Positions 9,463-18,228 of a stretch of 64,000 bases of DNA are shown here, piece by piece. A program made the position numbers and the translations under genes. Under the pieces are notes generated by a model. That model made no database searches. It had not been told where the DNA came from and saw nothing but the letters and a program-made list of their open reading frames with translations. The DNA comes from Saccharicrinis sp965230625 (lineage in GTDB: Bacteria; Bacteroidota; Bacteroidia; Bacteroidales; Marinilabiliaceae): contig CBDDLL010000002.1 of the NCBI GenBank assembly GCA_965230625.1, positions 1,054,001-1,118,000 on the forward strand. The letters are read 5' to 3'. The first letter of the stretch is position 1. Every line of letters begins with the position of its first letter.

Positions 9463-11751
9463 TTAGAAACTTTCAATTTTTCGACGATATATCATATTAT
9501 CCACTCTTACTTCAATAATCAACATTTTATTAGATAGAGGCAGGTTAAAATTTATCTTATAACCATCAAACTTTTCTTTTAAAAGTAATCTACCTCCTAA
9601 ATCAAAAATACTAACCGTAGTTGGATCTTTTAATTGTAATTCATTTGAAATATGAACGTATGCTTTTGTGTTAACCGAATAGACTGTTACTTTGTCATCT
9701 TTTTTCAATTCAATATTTGAATCTAAAAAACTAGTTGTAAGTGCTGGAGTAAAAATTAACTCAAATCTATCGTTAGCTTCATTTACTAAAGGTGAAAAAG
9801 TATAAGAATCTTCTTCCCTTAAATTAATCCTAATATCTTCATATTTATCATGTAAAAAAACATCTAACTCCGACATAAAAGAGGCAATATTGGTAACTCT
9901 TAATGTAAAGTCGCTCAATCCTTCATTGCCCACTTTATATCCAATTGGTACTATTTGACTTTCAAAAACTGGTACTTGTGCATTAATAGCCACTTTAGAA
10001 CCTGACTTAATGCTATATAAATTAGCTACCTTTTTAGTTGAAAGTTTTTTCTCAGAATCATATTTAGTAACCTCAAATGATCCATAATCTCTAAACATCA
10101 ATACTGTCTCATCAATCGTATAGTCACTTACTAAATTAAGTCTAAATACATCTTCTTCACTTGAAGATACACTTTTCAAACTTCCTCCATCCCCATGTGT
10201 CCTGGTACTATTTTTAATAATAATAGAATCATTAACACTATAAGTTCTTACCCAAAAGCTCTGTCCGGGAGCAATATATCTAGCACCTCCATTTTGGCCT
10301 ACCTGAGACTCTAAATTAAACGAAGAATAACCACGCTGACTAGCACCAACATCGGTTCTAACCCAAATTGTTTTTAAAGCACCTCCTATATCAAGTCCAG
10401 TATCTAAAATATCAATATAACACGGATAGGGATTAGCAATTAAATGCCAATTAGGGATCAAACCTGTCGTATCATATTGTGCTTCGTTATTTAATTCTCC
10501 AGAATAATTTAGTATTGAGCCAGCATTCTGTGCTTTGAGTGCAAATCCTTGCAATGGATTATATTGATTTATTTGAGAGCCTGTTAAATTTTTCCAACCA
10601 CTACTATATCTATAGAGCTTATAATTATTTCCTCCTGATATAAGAGATGCTGTATAATCTTCAATATCAACATTTTCTGTCGAATGTCCAATATACCAAT
10701 ATTTACCCTCATCTATATGCCAATTCACATCTGTTAATCCTGTTATAATACCATTAACTATGATTGAACTAGGAGATATTGCAGAATTATTTATTACAAA
10801 CTCAGCTCCTGGTTCCACTACCAAATTATCATGAATGGTTAGTTTTGAGCCCGCATTAATTTTTAAACTCGCTCCTGACTTGATAGTTAATGAAGACAAC
10901 TCCACCTCTCCATCCTCAGGATCTATTTCTGGATAATTTACAAGACCTTCTGGCAATACTACTTTGCATTCAGAAGAAGGTAAATTCATTTCCCAATTAT
11001 CATCATTTAACCATTCTTTAGGATTTTCTATATCATTACCTTGCCAAATATTAGTATTGCAAACAGGCATATATTCTTCAAATAATTCTTTTAAAATAGA
11101 ATCAATCAAGTCTCCCAAGCAACATTCATTTTCCAGAAAATCAGATAAATCTTTAGTTACTACTTTACTTGGAGTATCTGCATCAAGATTTAATACATAA
11201 ATATCTCCTAATCCATATTGATGAGTTCCATTATCTTTAACCAGTTTGCCTTCGGTAATTATTAAATTACCTCCCTCTCCAACTTGCATATTCTTAAAGA
11301 CAACCTCATCTCCAAGCACAAGAATATTACCATTTATAACACTTCCTGGTTTTTTCAGTTCTAATTTTCCATGAACAATTAATATACCCCCTTCTTCGAT
11401 ATATAATCTACCTACATTGGACAAAAGATCTCCTGTTACTTCTAATATTCCACCTGATTTAATCGTAAAGTTTTTAAGGAACTCTATTTTTTTACCATTA
11501 TTTATTTTTAGATATCCCCCATTATTAATGGCTCCTAACCCGCTTCCTCCATTAATTTTTATATCTTCCGTAGCTGTTACGATTCCATTTATAAATAAAT
11601 CATCATCAACATCTGTTCCTGGTTTAGCTCCAGTCCATGTGCCTGACTCATTAAAGGCTCCTCCTTCTTTCGTACTTATATAATCTGCTTTAACAATATT
11701 TGAATATAAAATTACTAATATTACCAAAAACAATCCTCTTAAATGTATCAT
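9463..11751 (-). CDS. T9SS-secreted beta-helix protein
   Basis: A 762-residue exported protein. The ATG at 11751 is preferred over the adjacent GTG at 11754. Residues 1-23 form a signal peptide. An N-terminal part (about 25-200) has short repeated strands with phrases like IKSGGILEV and VGEGGNLII, typical of beta-helices. A second block (about 235-345) starts with a W-rich stretch (NIWQGNDIENPKEW) and more helix turns. A globular region follows, with NWHLIANPYPCYI and APGQSFWVRT motifs common just before T9SS tails. The last 70 or so residues (VSIFDLGGRLL, then a final YRRKIESF) match a type A T9SS sorting domain. It lies upstream of the giant surface gene on the same strand, and both begin with a similar W-containing module. 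Probably a surface or secreted structural protein; no enzyme domain recognised. Confidence 0.85.
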   Translation of the reverse strand: MIHLRGLFLVILVILYSNIVKADYISTKEGGAFNESGTWTGAKPGTDVDDDLFINGIVTATEDIKINGGSGLGAINNGGYLKINNGKKIEFLKNFTIKSGGILEVTGDLLSNVGRLYIEEGGILIVHGKLELKKPGSVINGNILVLGDEVVFKNMQVGEGGNLIITEGKLVKDNGTHQYGLGDIYVLNLDADTPSKVVTKDLSDFLENECCLGDLIDSILKELFEEYMPVCNTNIWQGNDIENPKEWLNDDNWEMNLPSSECKVVLPEGLVNYPEIDPEDGEVELSSLTIKSGASLKINAGSKLTIHDNLVVEPGAEFVINNSAISPSSIIVNGIITGLTDVNWHIDEGKYWYIGHSTENVDIEDYTASLISGGNNYKLYRYSSGWKNLTGSQINQYNPLQGFALKAQNAGSILNYSGELNNEAQYDTTGLIPNWHLIANPYPCYIDILDTGLDIGGALKTIWVRTDVGASQRGYSSFNLESQVGQNGGARYIAPGQSFWVRTYSVNDSIIIKNSTRTHGDGGSLKSVSSSEEDVFRLNLVSDYTIDETVLMFRDYGSFEVTKYDSEKKLSTKKVANLYSIKSGSKVAINAQVPVFESQIVPIGYKVGNEGLSDFTLRVTNIASFMSELDVFLHDKYEDIRINLREEDSYTFSPLVNEANDRFELIFTPALTTSFLDSNIELKKDDKVTVYSVNTKAYVHISNELQLKDPTTVSIFDLGGRLLLKEKFDGYKINFNLPLSNKMLIIEVRVDNMIYRRKIESF

Positions 11752-12044
11752 CACACTCCTCTAATATCATTAAAATCAAAATTTTTACAACGTAAATCAT
11801 CAGAATACTAATTAAACACACGAGCTCAAATTTTTAATGGTTTAAATTGCTATACAATAATTTAAGCTATCGATTACCTTTTTTTGTTTTCTACTTACTA
11901 AAAAAAAAATTGTTTCTTTTTATAAGCTTACTTTGGTAAACATTCAAATTCTAATGATAAAACTGATTATATTCAATAATGATACATTCTTCAACTACAA
12001 TCATTAATAGATTTATTTAACTTGATACCAACCTTTTGAACCAA

Positions 12045-13082
12045 CTAAACCCAGCATCCCGGTATCTCTTGATTACAGTTATTACATACTGTATTTTTCA
12101 TTCCTACATTTTCTAAATCGTATCTTCTACGTTTAATAAGTAAGTGATTGCAATTATGGCAATAAGTGTTTGTGTAAGAATCATCATTTACATTTCCTAA
12201 GTACACATATTTAATACCAGTCTCTTTGGCAGTTTTGTATGCATTAAAAAGCACTTCCATTGAAGTTGGAGAAACATTACTCAATTTGTAGGTAGGAAAA
12301 AACCTACTAAAATACAACGGGGTATTTTCAAAACCATTTTGTACTAACCAATGACACATTCTTTTAATGTCTTTTATGTTATCGCTATAACCTGGCACCA
12401 AAAGGTTTGTTATTTCTAACCAAACATTTTCTGTTTTTATTATCATTAACGAATCAAGTACAGTTTTTAACTGGATACCAGATAGCTCTTGATATATCTT
12501 TTCATCAAAACACTTTAAATCGATATTAGCAGCATCAATTAATTTGCACATTTCTCTTAATGGCTTTTTATTGATGTATCCTGCAGAAACAATAATATTT
12601 TTAACTCCCTTCTGTTTGGCTATATCAGCCGTATCCATAGTATATTCATAATAAACTATAGGATCAGTATAAGTATACGATATAGAATAACATTTATTCG
12701 AAAGTGCTTTACTAACAATTGTATCAGGATTAACATATGGAATGTTTTCCTTAGAAAAAACAGCTTGAGATATTTGGTAATTCTGACAATTCAAACATCG
12801 CAAATTACATCCTGTTGTGGCTATAGACAAAGTTGAACTACCTGGTAAAAAATGATATAATGGTTTCTTTTCAACCGGATCTATATGTATTGCACATGGA
12901 TATCCATAGGTTTCTTCTATTAAGGAGTTGTTATAATTTTTTCGGGTTCTACATAAACCTGTTTCTCCTTGTTTAACTAAGCAGCTATGCGGACACAAAA
13001 AACATTTAACTCCATTCGACTCAACCTTCCAATATCTTGCTTCTTTAAACGTCGACAAGTTGTTGTTTCGAAACAAATTCAT
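12045..13082 (-). CDS. amrS: AmmeMemoRadiSam system radical SAM enzyme
   Basis: A 345-residue cytoplasmic radical SAM protein. The start is set at ATG 13082 (MNLFRNNN); the longer form would need a TTG at 13109. It overlaps the 3' end of the metallophosphoesterase gene by 38 bases, which argues for translational coupling. Visible motifs are an N-terminal Cys set (CFLCPHSC and GLC), the SAM-cluster motif GCNLRCLNCQ (CxxxCxxC), and C-terminal paired Cys (CHNCNHLL, CNNCNQ) probably forming a zinc or iron-sulfur site. This layout is characteristic of the radical SAM component of AmmeMemoRadiSam systems, formerly annotated as pyruvate formate-lyase activating enzyme-like. The substrate is unknown; the family is proposed to modify a small molecule or nucleic acid together with its Memo and AMMECR1 partners. 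Confidence 0.93.
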   Translation of the reverse strand: MNLFRNNNLSTFKEARYWKVESNGVKCFLCPHSCLVKQGETGLCRTRKNYNNSLIEETYGYPCAIHIDPVEKKPLYHFLPGSSTLSIATTGCNLRCLNCQNYQISQAVFSKENIPYVNPDTIVSKALSNKCYSISYTYTDPIVYYEYTMDTADIAKQKGVKNIIVSAGYINKKPLREMCKLIDAANIDLKCFDEKIYQELSGIQLKTVLDSLMIIKTENVWLEITNLLVPGYSDNIKDIKRMCHWLVQNGFENTPLYFSRFFPTYKLSNVSPTSMEVLFNAYKTAKETGIKYVYLGNVNDDSYTNTYCHNCNHLLIKRRRYDLENVGMKNTVCNNCNQEIPGCWV

Positions 13083-13956
13083 AATTATCTGCTTTTCTAT
13101 ACCCTTCAATCGTAACTTCTCCGTTCACATCTAAATTCACAATAGAATAGCTATTATTAGCTTCCCCGCTGCCTTCAACAAGTGCTTTTAAAGTATAATA
13201 CAATATTCCATTTATTACCTTAGCTCCTCCTTCATGACGATGTCCTTGAAAAACCGCGGCCACATTCCCATATTTCTCTAGCACCTTTCTAACCTCAGAA
13301 GAATTATTTATAAACAAATCCCCCTCTCCATCTAACAATTGATGTACAAAAATGAGAACAGGTTTATTACTTTCTCTAAGTACAGCTTCAAGCCAATTCA
13401 ATTGAAATGAAGGTATATTTGTATCTGTCCAATGAAAATTATCATGATCGTAATCTTCTCCATCTTGCTTATAACAAGCATCCAATACAACAAAACGAAA
13501 ACCTGAATTTTCAAAATAGTAATATGACTTTTTCTTATCTATTCCTGAATTTTCAATAGCTGACAAAAACTGGCTTTTAGATAGCGAATCCAAATCATGA
13601 TTACCTAGAACATGATATCGTAACCCATTAAACTTCGAAAATGTGCGTTCTACTTTTTGTAGATACATTAAAGTTTCTTTTTCAACCGGAGGATCTGTTT
13701 GGTCTTTAAAATCACCTGTTTCAATAACAAAATCCACCTTTTCGTTATTAAAAAGATGTATTGCTTCATTTAGTTTTGTGATGCTTTCTTTAAAGTTCCT
13801 TCCCCACTTAACTGGAGCTTCAGCATAATGAATATCTGTAACCCAGCCAAACCTCAGTTTTTTATTGGATGTAGCCCATGATGGTAAAAATGATATACCT
13901 GCAATTATCAGAGCTCCATTCCTAATAAACTCTCTCCTGTTCATGCCTAAACTCAT
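13045..13956 (-). CDS. Exported calcineurin-like metallophosphoesterase
   Basis: A 303-residue protein with the dinuclear-metal phosphoesterase motifs in order: VTDIHYAEA (DxH), ETGDFKD (GD), VLGNHD (GNHD), FVHQ, and QGHRHEGG (GHxH). The N-terminus MNRREFIRNGAL followed by a hydrophobic stretch and WATS looks like a twin-arginine signal, so the enzyme probably acts outside the cytoplasm. It starts 2 bases after the Memo-AMMECR1 gene stop and overlaps amrS, so it is an integral member of this three-gene operon. The family hydrolyses phosphomonoesters or diesters; the substrate cannot be told from sequence. Starts at 13956 (MSLGMNRR) or 13944 (MNRR) are both possible. Confidence 0.9.
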   Translation of the reverse strand: MSLGMNRREFIRNGALIIAGISFLPSWATSNKKLRFGWVTDIHYAEAPVKWGRNFKESITKLNEAIHLFNNEKVDFVIETGDFKDQTDPPVEKETLMYLQKVERTFSKFNGLRYHVLGNHDLDSLSKSQFLSAIENSGIDKKKSYYYFENSGFRFVVLDACYKQDGEDYDHDNFHWTDTNIPSFQLNWLEAVLRESNKPVLIFVHQLLDGEGDLFINNSSEVRKVLEKYGNVAAVFQGHRHEGGAKVINGILYYTLKALVEGSGEANNSYSIVNLDVNGEVTIEGYRKADNYEFVSKQQLVDV

Positions 13957-13958
13957 AA

Positions 13959-15374
13959 TTACTTCTCCTTATCTTTATAAACCAACGCTTCAAACACATA
14001 TAAATTAGCCCCTTGCCATCCATCCCAACCCACACGGGCCTTATCTCTGGCTAAATGCCCAAGAAACTCAGTGAGATTCCAGTTTGTTTTGCTTGCAACC
14101 TGCGGTAAAAATGTACCCTTTTTTCCATCTTTTTCTAAATAAACTCCATGTTTACCTAATTCTATTTCAGATATGTTTTTAATTTTCCTCATTGGTGTAA
14201 GAACCGAAATTTCTAGTTTCAAATCTTTAATTTCCTTTAATAACAATGGTTTAAACCTACTATCTTCAAACGCTGCAGAAATGCTAAGTTCCTTTATAAG
14301 TTTGATTAAGTTAGTTTTAGTAGAAAACCTTCCAATACACCCTCTTAGCTCATCTTTTACATATACCGAAACAAAAGCACTATCTAATAGATTAAATTCT
14401 TCTTTATCAATTATTTTTTCTTTAAAATCATTCTCTGATTGCTTTAATTTTTTAATTATTTCTGATCGTGCAACATTTAACAAAAGATGTCCTTCTTCTT
14501 TTGTAAGCAACATATTACCATCTTCTCTTTTAACAACAATTGACTGATACCCTACAACTCTACTTTTATCTTTATAAGCCGACTCAGCTGAAGTCATATA
14601 TTTCACTCTTACAAATTTTGAGCCTTTATCTTTACTAGTAACGAATAACAAAGTCAGTACAGAACTCCATCCACATAAGCCAGTATATAGATTCTTTACC
14701 TTACGTTTAGAATTAATTTCTAACGCTTTTATTAACGATTGTGGATCATTAGAACAAATTGCAATTACTGTTTCAGAATCTATATGCCGAGCTATCTCAT
14801 CTGTTGGATAATGTGAAAAATCGGTACTTATAATAAATAGATTCCTTTCATTATAAAATGGCATTAATACTTCGGAAATACATTGACATACTTCGTAGCT
14901 TTTTACCCCTACTATAATAGGAACAATTTGCTTAATCCCTTTTAAACAATATTGTAAAAAAGGCAACTGAACCTCTATTGTATGTTCTTCAACATGTGCT
15001 GAATCATTATAAACAAAGCATTTATTGTTATCTATTAACGAATTAGCCAGTTTTAGGTTAACAGGAACTACTCCCAAAGGTGTTTTATAATGCCCCTTGT
15101 TATATACTGATGCTCCATTAAATGATACATGATGACTTGAGCCTATAACAAAAATATTTTCATATTCTACATCTTGAGGAATTAATGAATAAGCACTTGC
15201 TGCTACTTTTCCTGAATATGTATAGCCTGCATGAGGAACAATTAAAGCTGCAATATTTTGTACAACTTTTTGCTGAACATCCCGAAAGCATTCTTTTAGT
15301 TGATTTTTTAGTTCTTTTGGATTAGAACTATAAAATGTACCTGAAACCGCAGGTTCTCTTTCTACGCTTAGCAT
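13959..15374 (-). CDS. amrB-amrA: Fused Memo-AMMECR1 protein of the AmmeMemoRadiSam system
   Basis: A 471-residue fusion. The N-terminal Memo domain (about 1-270), a relative of extradiol dioxygenase class III folds, keeps the metal-site residues of the family: VPHAGYTYSG (H48), GSSHHVSFNG (H81/H82), STDFSHYP, and a Cys in GLCGWSS matching the conserved Memo cysteine. The C-terminal AMMECR1 domain (about 285-471) has LRGCIGRF and EDSRFKPL, its hallmark motifs. This is the first gene of the operon with the metallophosphoesterase and amrS. In many genomes Memo and AMMECR1 are separate genes; here they are one polypeptide, which supports physical cooperation. No reaction has been established with confidence for the bacterial system. 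I see no clear TAnnTTTG promoter in the 200 bases upstream. Confidence 0.93.
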   Translation of the reverse strand: MLSVEREPAVSGTFYSSNPKELKNQLKECFRDVQQKVVQNIAALIVPHAGYTYSGKVAASAYSLIPQDVEYENIFVIGSSHHVSFNGASVYNKGHYKTPLGVVPVNLKLANSLIDNNKCFVYNDSAHVEEHTIEVQLPFLQYCLKGIKQIVPIIVGVKSYEVCQCISEVLMPFYNERNLFIISTDFSHYPTDEIARHIDSETVIAICSNDPQSLIKALEINSKRKVKNLYTGLCGWSSVLTLLFVTSKDKGSKFVRVKYMTSAESAYKDKSRVVGYQSIVVKREDGNMLLTKEEGHLLLNVARSEIIKKLKQSENDFKEKIIDKEEFNLLDSAFVSVYVKDELRGCIGRFSTKTNLIKLIKELSISAAFEDSRFKPLLLKEIKDLKLEISVLTPMRKIKNISEIELGKHGVYLEKDGKKGTFLPQVASKTNWNLTEFLGHLARDKARVGWDGWQGANLYVFEALVYKDKEK

Positions 15375-15519
15375 GGCTTTAAATTTTAATTTATTATAAA
15401 GTTATTTCAATATTTTTTTACTCTTTAAAAAACACCTCCCAACTTATTCACAATTAACAAATTGTTATCAACCACCTTATGAAATAATGGAATTTTTTAT
15501 AAAAAAATAGTTAGCAATA

Positions 15520-15550
15520 TTTGGAGTTTCAAAAAAAACCTCTACTTTTG
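15520..15550 (+). promoter_or_regulatory. Bacteroidota-type promoter of the tRNA-Lys genes
   Basis: TTTG at 15520-15523, 19 bases, then TACTTTTG at 15543-15550. This fits the -33/-7 consensus TTTG-N19-TAnnTTTG exactly. Transcription would start near 15555, about 30 bases before the first tRNA. Confidence 0.85.
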
Positions 15551-15584
15551 CATCCGCATTGACAAAATTACAATGCTCAAAGGA

Positions 15585-15657
15585 GATTCAGTAGCTCAGC
15601 TGGTAGAGCACATCCCTTTTAAGGATGGGGTCCTGGGTTCGAACCCCAGCTGAATCA
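15585..15657 (+). tRNA. tRNA-Lys (anticodon TTT), copy 1
   Basis: A 73-base cloverleaf: acceptor GATTCAG/CTGAATC, D arm GCTC...GAGC, anticodon stem CATCC/GGATG around loop CTTTTAA (anticodon TTT, lysine), T arm CTGGG-TTCGAAC-CCCAG, discriminator A. CCA is not encoded. Confidence 0.97.
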
Positions 15658-15663
15658 CTTTAT

Positions 15664-15682
15664 GAGACTAAAAAGTCTCTTT
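15664..15682 (+). terminator. Hairpin between the two tRNA genes
   Basis: GAGACT-AAAA-AGTCTC followed by TTT. It is a short stem with a minimal T tract just downstream of tRNA copy 1, so either a weak terminator or a processing structure. A second inverted repeat, CATTCG-N7-CGAATG, follows at 15693-15711. Confidence 0.6.
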
Positions 15683-15721
15683 CCATATTAAGCATTCGTA
15701 AAATGCGAATGTACACAAGGA

Positions 15722-15794
15722 GATTCAGTAGCTCAGCTGGTAGAGCACATCCCTTTTAAGGATGGGGTCCTGGGTTCGAACCCCAGCTGAATCA
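15722..15794 (+). tRNA. tRNA-Lys (anticodon TTT), copy 2
   Basis: Identical over all 73 bases to copy 1, 64 bases downstream, with the same AAGGA leader just 5'. No separate promoter is seen, so it is probably part of one transcript or a recent tandem duplication. CCA is not encoded. Confidence 0.97.
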
Positions 15795-15798
15795 CACA

Positions 15799-15824
15799 GG
15801 CGGTCAATTTTGATCGCCTTTTTT
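15799..15824 (+). terminator. Terminator after the tRNA-Lys pair
   Basis: GGCGGTCA-ATTT-TGATCGCC (one G-T wobble) followed by six T. It lies between the tRNAs and the convergent sensor kinase gene. Confidence 0.88.
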
Positions 15825-15842
15825 ATTATGATTCACTCTTGA

Positions 15843-18197
15843 TTATATTCTATCTGTCTTATAAGGCAATAAAATTATAAATGAAGTACCCTTCCCCTGC
15901 TCTGTCTCAACCTTTATTTCACCTTTATGATTGTTAACTATCATATTTGAAACATACAATCCCAATCCCGTACCTTTTCCTGGCGGTTTTGTAGTATAAA
16001 AAGCATCAAACAACTTTGCTTGTGTTTCTTCTTCCATTCCCGGACCATTATCTTTTATTACTACACGTACCATCTTTTCATTGTACTTATCTATTGTAAT
16101 AATAAATTGAGGATCAATAGCACTTCCGTTATCTTGCATAGCATGAGCTCCATTAGCTAAAACATTAAAAAATATTTGCTGAATTTCACCTGGCTTACAT
16201 GCAACCGTAGGCAAATTATCCTCATAATTTTTAATTATTGATATTTTTCTAAAATCAAACTTCGTTTTTAAATTATAATCACTTTTAGCAATACTAATTG
16301 TTTTATTCATCAACTCAGTAATATTTTCATTACTAAATACAGTGGAACTTTTTCTGGCAAACGAAAGCATATTTGATACTATCTCAACAGCACGCATACC
16401 TTCGTTATGCATCGTATTAAATAATTTTATTATTCCTCTCTTATCAAGATAAGCACTCAACTTTTCCATTTCGATTCCTGTACTATCAGCCGCTTTAATG
16501 TTTGATGGAATAACCTGAGTTAACCTATTTTTCACAACCTCTAAACCTTGTAATATTCCAGACATTGGATTATTTATTTCATGAGCCATTCCCGCTGCCA
16601 AACCACTAATGGACATGATTTTTTCCGATTGTATCATCATCTCATATGCCAACTTTCTTTCTGTTATATCTCTACCTGTGTATAAAATTGCCTTTTTCCC
16701 TCTAAAATCAAATACATGTGCATGCATTTCAAACAATACCTGTTTTCCCTTACTTGTAAGTAAGTTTTGCTCAAACACTAACTTTAATCTATGCCTTAAC
16801 TCATTAATAATCTGACTATACTCAACAACCGAACTTTCACCACTAATACTCTCCATATCCTTATTCTTCAGTTCTTCCTCTGTATACCCTAATGAATCGC
16901 ATGCCATATTATTTACCTCAATAAACTTCTCAGTATGGTTTTCATTAGGAAAATAGTGTACCAACACAATCTCATTAATTCCTGAAAACAAAGCATTATA
17001 TCTCTGTTCGCTTTCCTGTAGTATCTTGTTCGCGCTAGCTAATTCTAATGTTCGTTCTTTAACTCTGTTTTCTAATTCATCATGAGCTTTCTTTAGTTGC
17101 TCTTCTGCTATCTTTTCTTTCGAAACATCCATCATTGCCAACCTAAACTGACTATTGATACCAAGTTCTCTACTTATAAGGTTTTTATTTTCAATCTTTG
17201 TTAATGTCATTCTTACCTGCCCTACTCCACTGCTATAAGAAGCAACTCCACTTATTCTTGCAAAAAAGCTTTCTTTTCCATTTCGTATTATTTTCGCCTC
17301 AAGGCACTGCGTATCTTTAGAGTGCAATAAATTCTTCTTAAATAGTTCAAACTCTTGTTTGTGATCAATCGAAATTACATTATAAATACTATCTCCAACT
17401 AAAGACTCTTTGCTTCTGCACACCATAGCAGCAGCCTTTAAGTTAACTTCTTTAACTAAGTCTTTTTCATCTATTGTTAGATATCCAACCGGTGAGAAAT
17501 CGTACAAATGAGCAAAACGATCCTTAGTTTCCTTTAATTTTTTTGTTTGTATAAGCAAAGCGTAATCTTTTGCAAAACTATTCACAAAGCGATGATGATA
17601 AGACTTACTCAATATTGACATCATTACAACATAAAACAGTATTGCAATACTTGTGAAAATCGACAGAGAAGTCAATTGCATAAATTCCCAAATTACAACA
17701 GGACCTAAAATAATTATGGTAAAATAAATAGATAAGTTTTTTCTTGGAGAAAAAGCAGGAATACTTCCAGATGTTATTCCTCCTGTAAGAAAAATAAAAA
17801 ACATACTTACCCATTGGTTAGAGTTAGAATATAACATCCATATATACAAACATATTCCGCCCCAAACAATACCTGCAAATAATATACTTTCATTAAACAT
17901 CCTTCCCCATAAAACAGATCTATCTTCATACATTTTATTGTATAATCCTATCAAGATATAGCGAATTGAGATTACAAGCCCAATTGCTATATTAAATGAG
18001 ATGTAATAAAATGTATAATCGATATAAAACGAAGTAGCAATACCAAAAATATTAAATACAACCAAGTATGCGAAAATATTATGCCTTACATTTAAGAGCA
18101 ACTCATAATCTGAATGATGATCTAATTTATTCTTAAAATCAATATCATCATTAAATGTTTTAGCAGTTACACTGTCTGTAAATTCATAAATCGTCAT
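15843..18197 (-). CDS. Membrane PAS-domain sensor histidine kinase
   Basis: 784 residues. Residues about 40-210 hold five to six hydrophobic segments, an integral-membrane sensor region without a recognised name. Then come a PAS domain (about 220-330), a connecting coiled coil (ELENRVKERTLELASANKIL), a second PAS/PAC domain ending in TGRDITERK, the phosphoacceptor region GLAAGMAHEINNP (His539), and a C-terminal ATPase domain with DNGPGM and GKGTGLGL. It autophosphorylates His539, presumably to pass phosphate to a receiver. It starts 31 bases after the stop of the receiver-kinase hybrid, so the two are very likely one operon. No DNA-binding response regulator lies beside them. The signal is unknown. 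Confidence 0.9.
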   Translation of the reverse strand: MTIYEFTDSVTAKTFNDDIDFKNKLDHHSDYELLLNVRHNIFAYLVVFNIFGIATSFYIDYTFYYISFNIAIGLVISIRYILIGLYNKMYEDRSVLWGRMFNESILFAGIVWGGICLYIWMLYSNSNQWVSMFFIFLTGGITSGSIPAFSPRKNLSIYFTIIILGPVVIWEFMQLTSLSIFTSIAILFYVVMMSILSKSYHHRFVNSFAKDYALLIQTKKLKETKDRFAHLYDFSPVGYLTIDEKDLVKEVNLKAAAMVCRSKESLVGDSIYNVISIDHKQEFELFKKNLLHSKDTQCLEAKIIRNGKESFFARISGVASYSSGVGQVRMTLTKIENKNLISRELGINSQFRLAMMDVSKEKIAEEQLKKAHDELENRVKERTLELASANKILQESEQRYNALFSGINEIVLVHYFPNENHTEKFIEVNNMACDSLGYTEEELKNKDMESISGESSVVEYSQIINELRHRLKLVFEQNLLTSKGKQVLFEMHAHVFDFRGKKAILYTGRDITERKLAYEMMIQSEKIMSISGLAAGMAHEINNPMSGILQGLEVVKNRLTQVIPSNIKAADSTGIEMEKLSAYLDKRGIIKLFNTMHNEGMRAVEIVSNMLSFARKSSTVFSNENITELMNKTISIAKSDYNLKTKFDFRKISIIKNYEDNLPTVACKPGEIQQIFFNVLANGAHAMQDNGSAIDPQFIITIDKYNEKMVRVVIKDNGPGMEEETQAKLFDAFYTTKPPGKGTGLGLYVSNMIVNNHKGEIKVETEQGKGTSFIILLPYKTDRI

Positions 18198-18228
18198 AAC
18201 TTAATATTTTTGCTGGGAATAATTTTCC

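Noticed and set aside
11752..12044. Hidden gene or RNA between the T9SS protein and amrS
   Set aside because: AT-rich sequence with no coding potential, promoter box or stable hairpin that I could recognise.
15585..15794. The tRNA pair as an integration site (attL/attR) of a mobile element
   Set aside because: The copies are complete and only 64 bases apart, with no integrase or foreign cargo.
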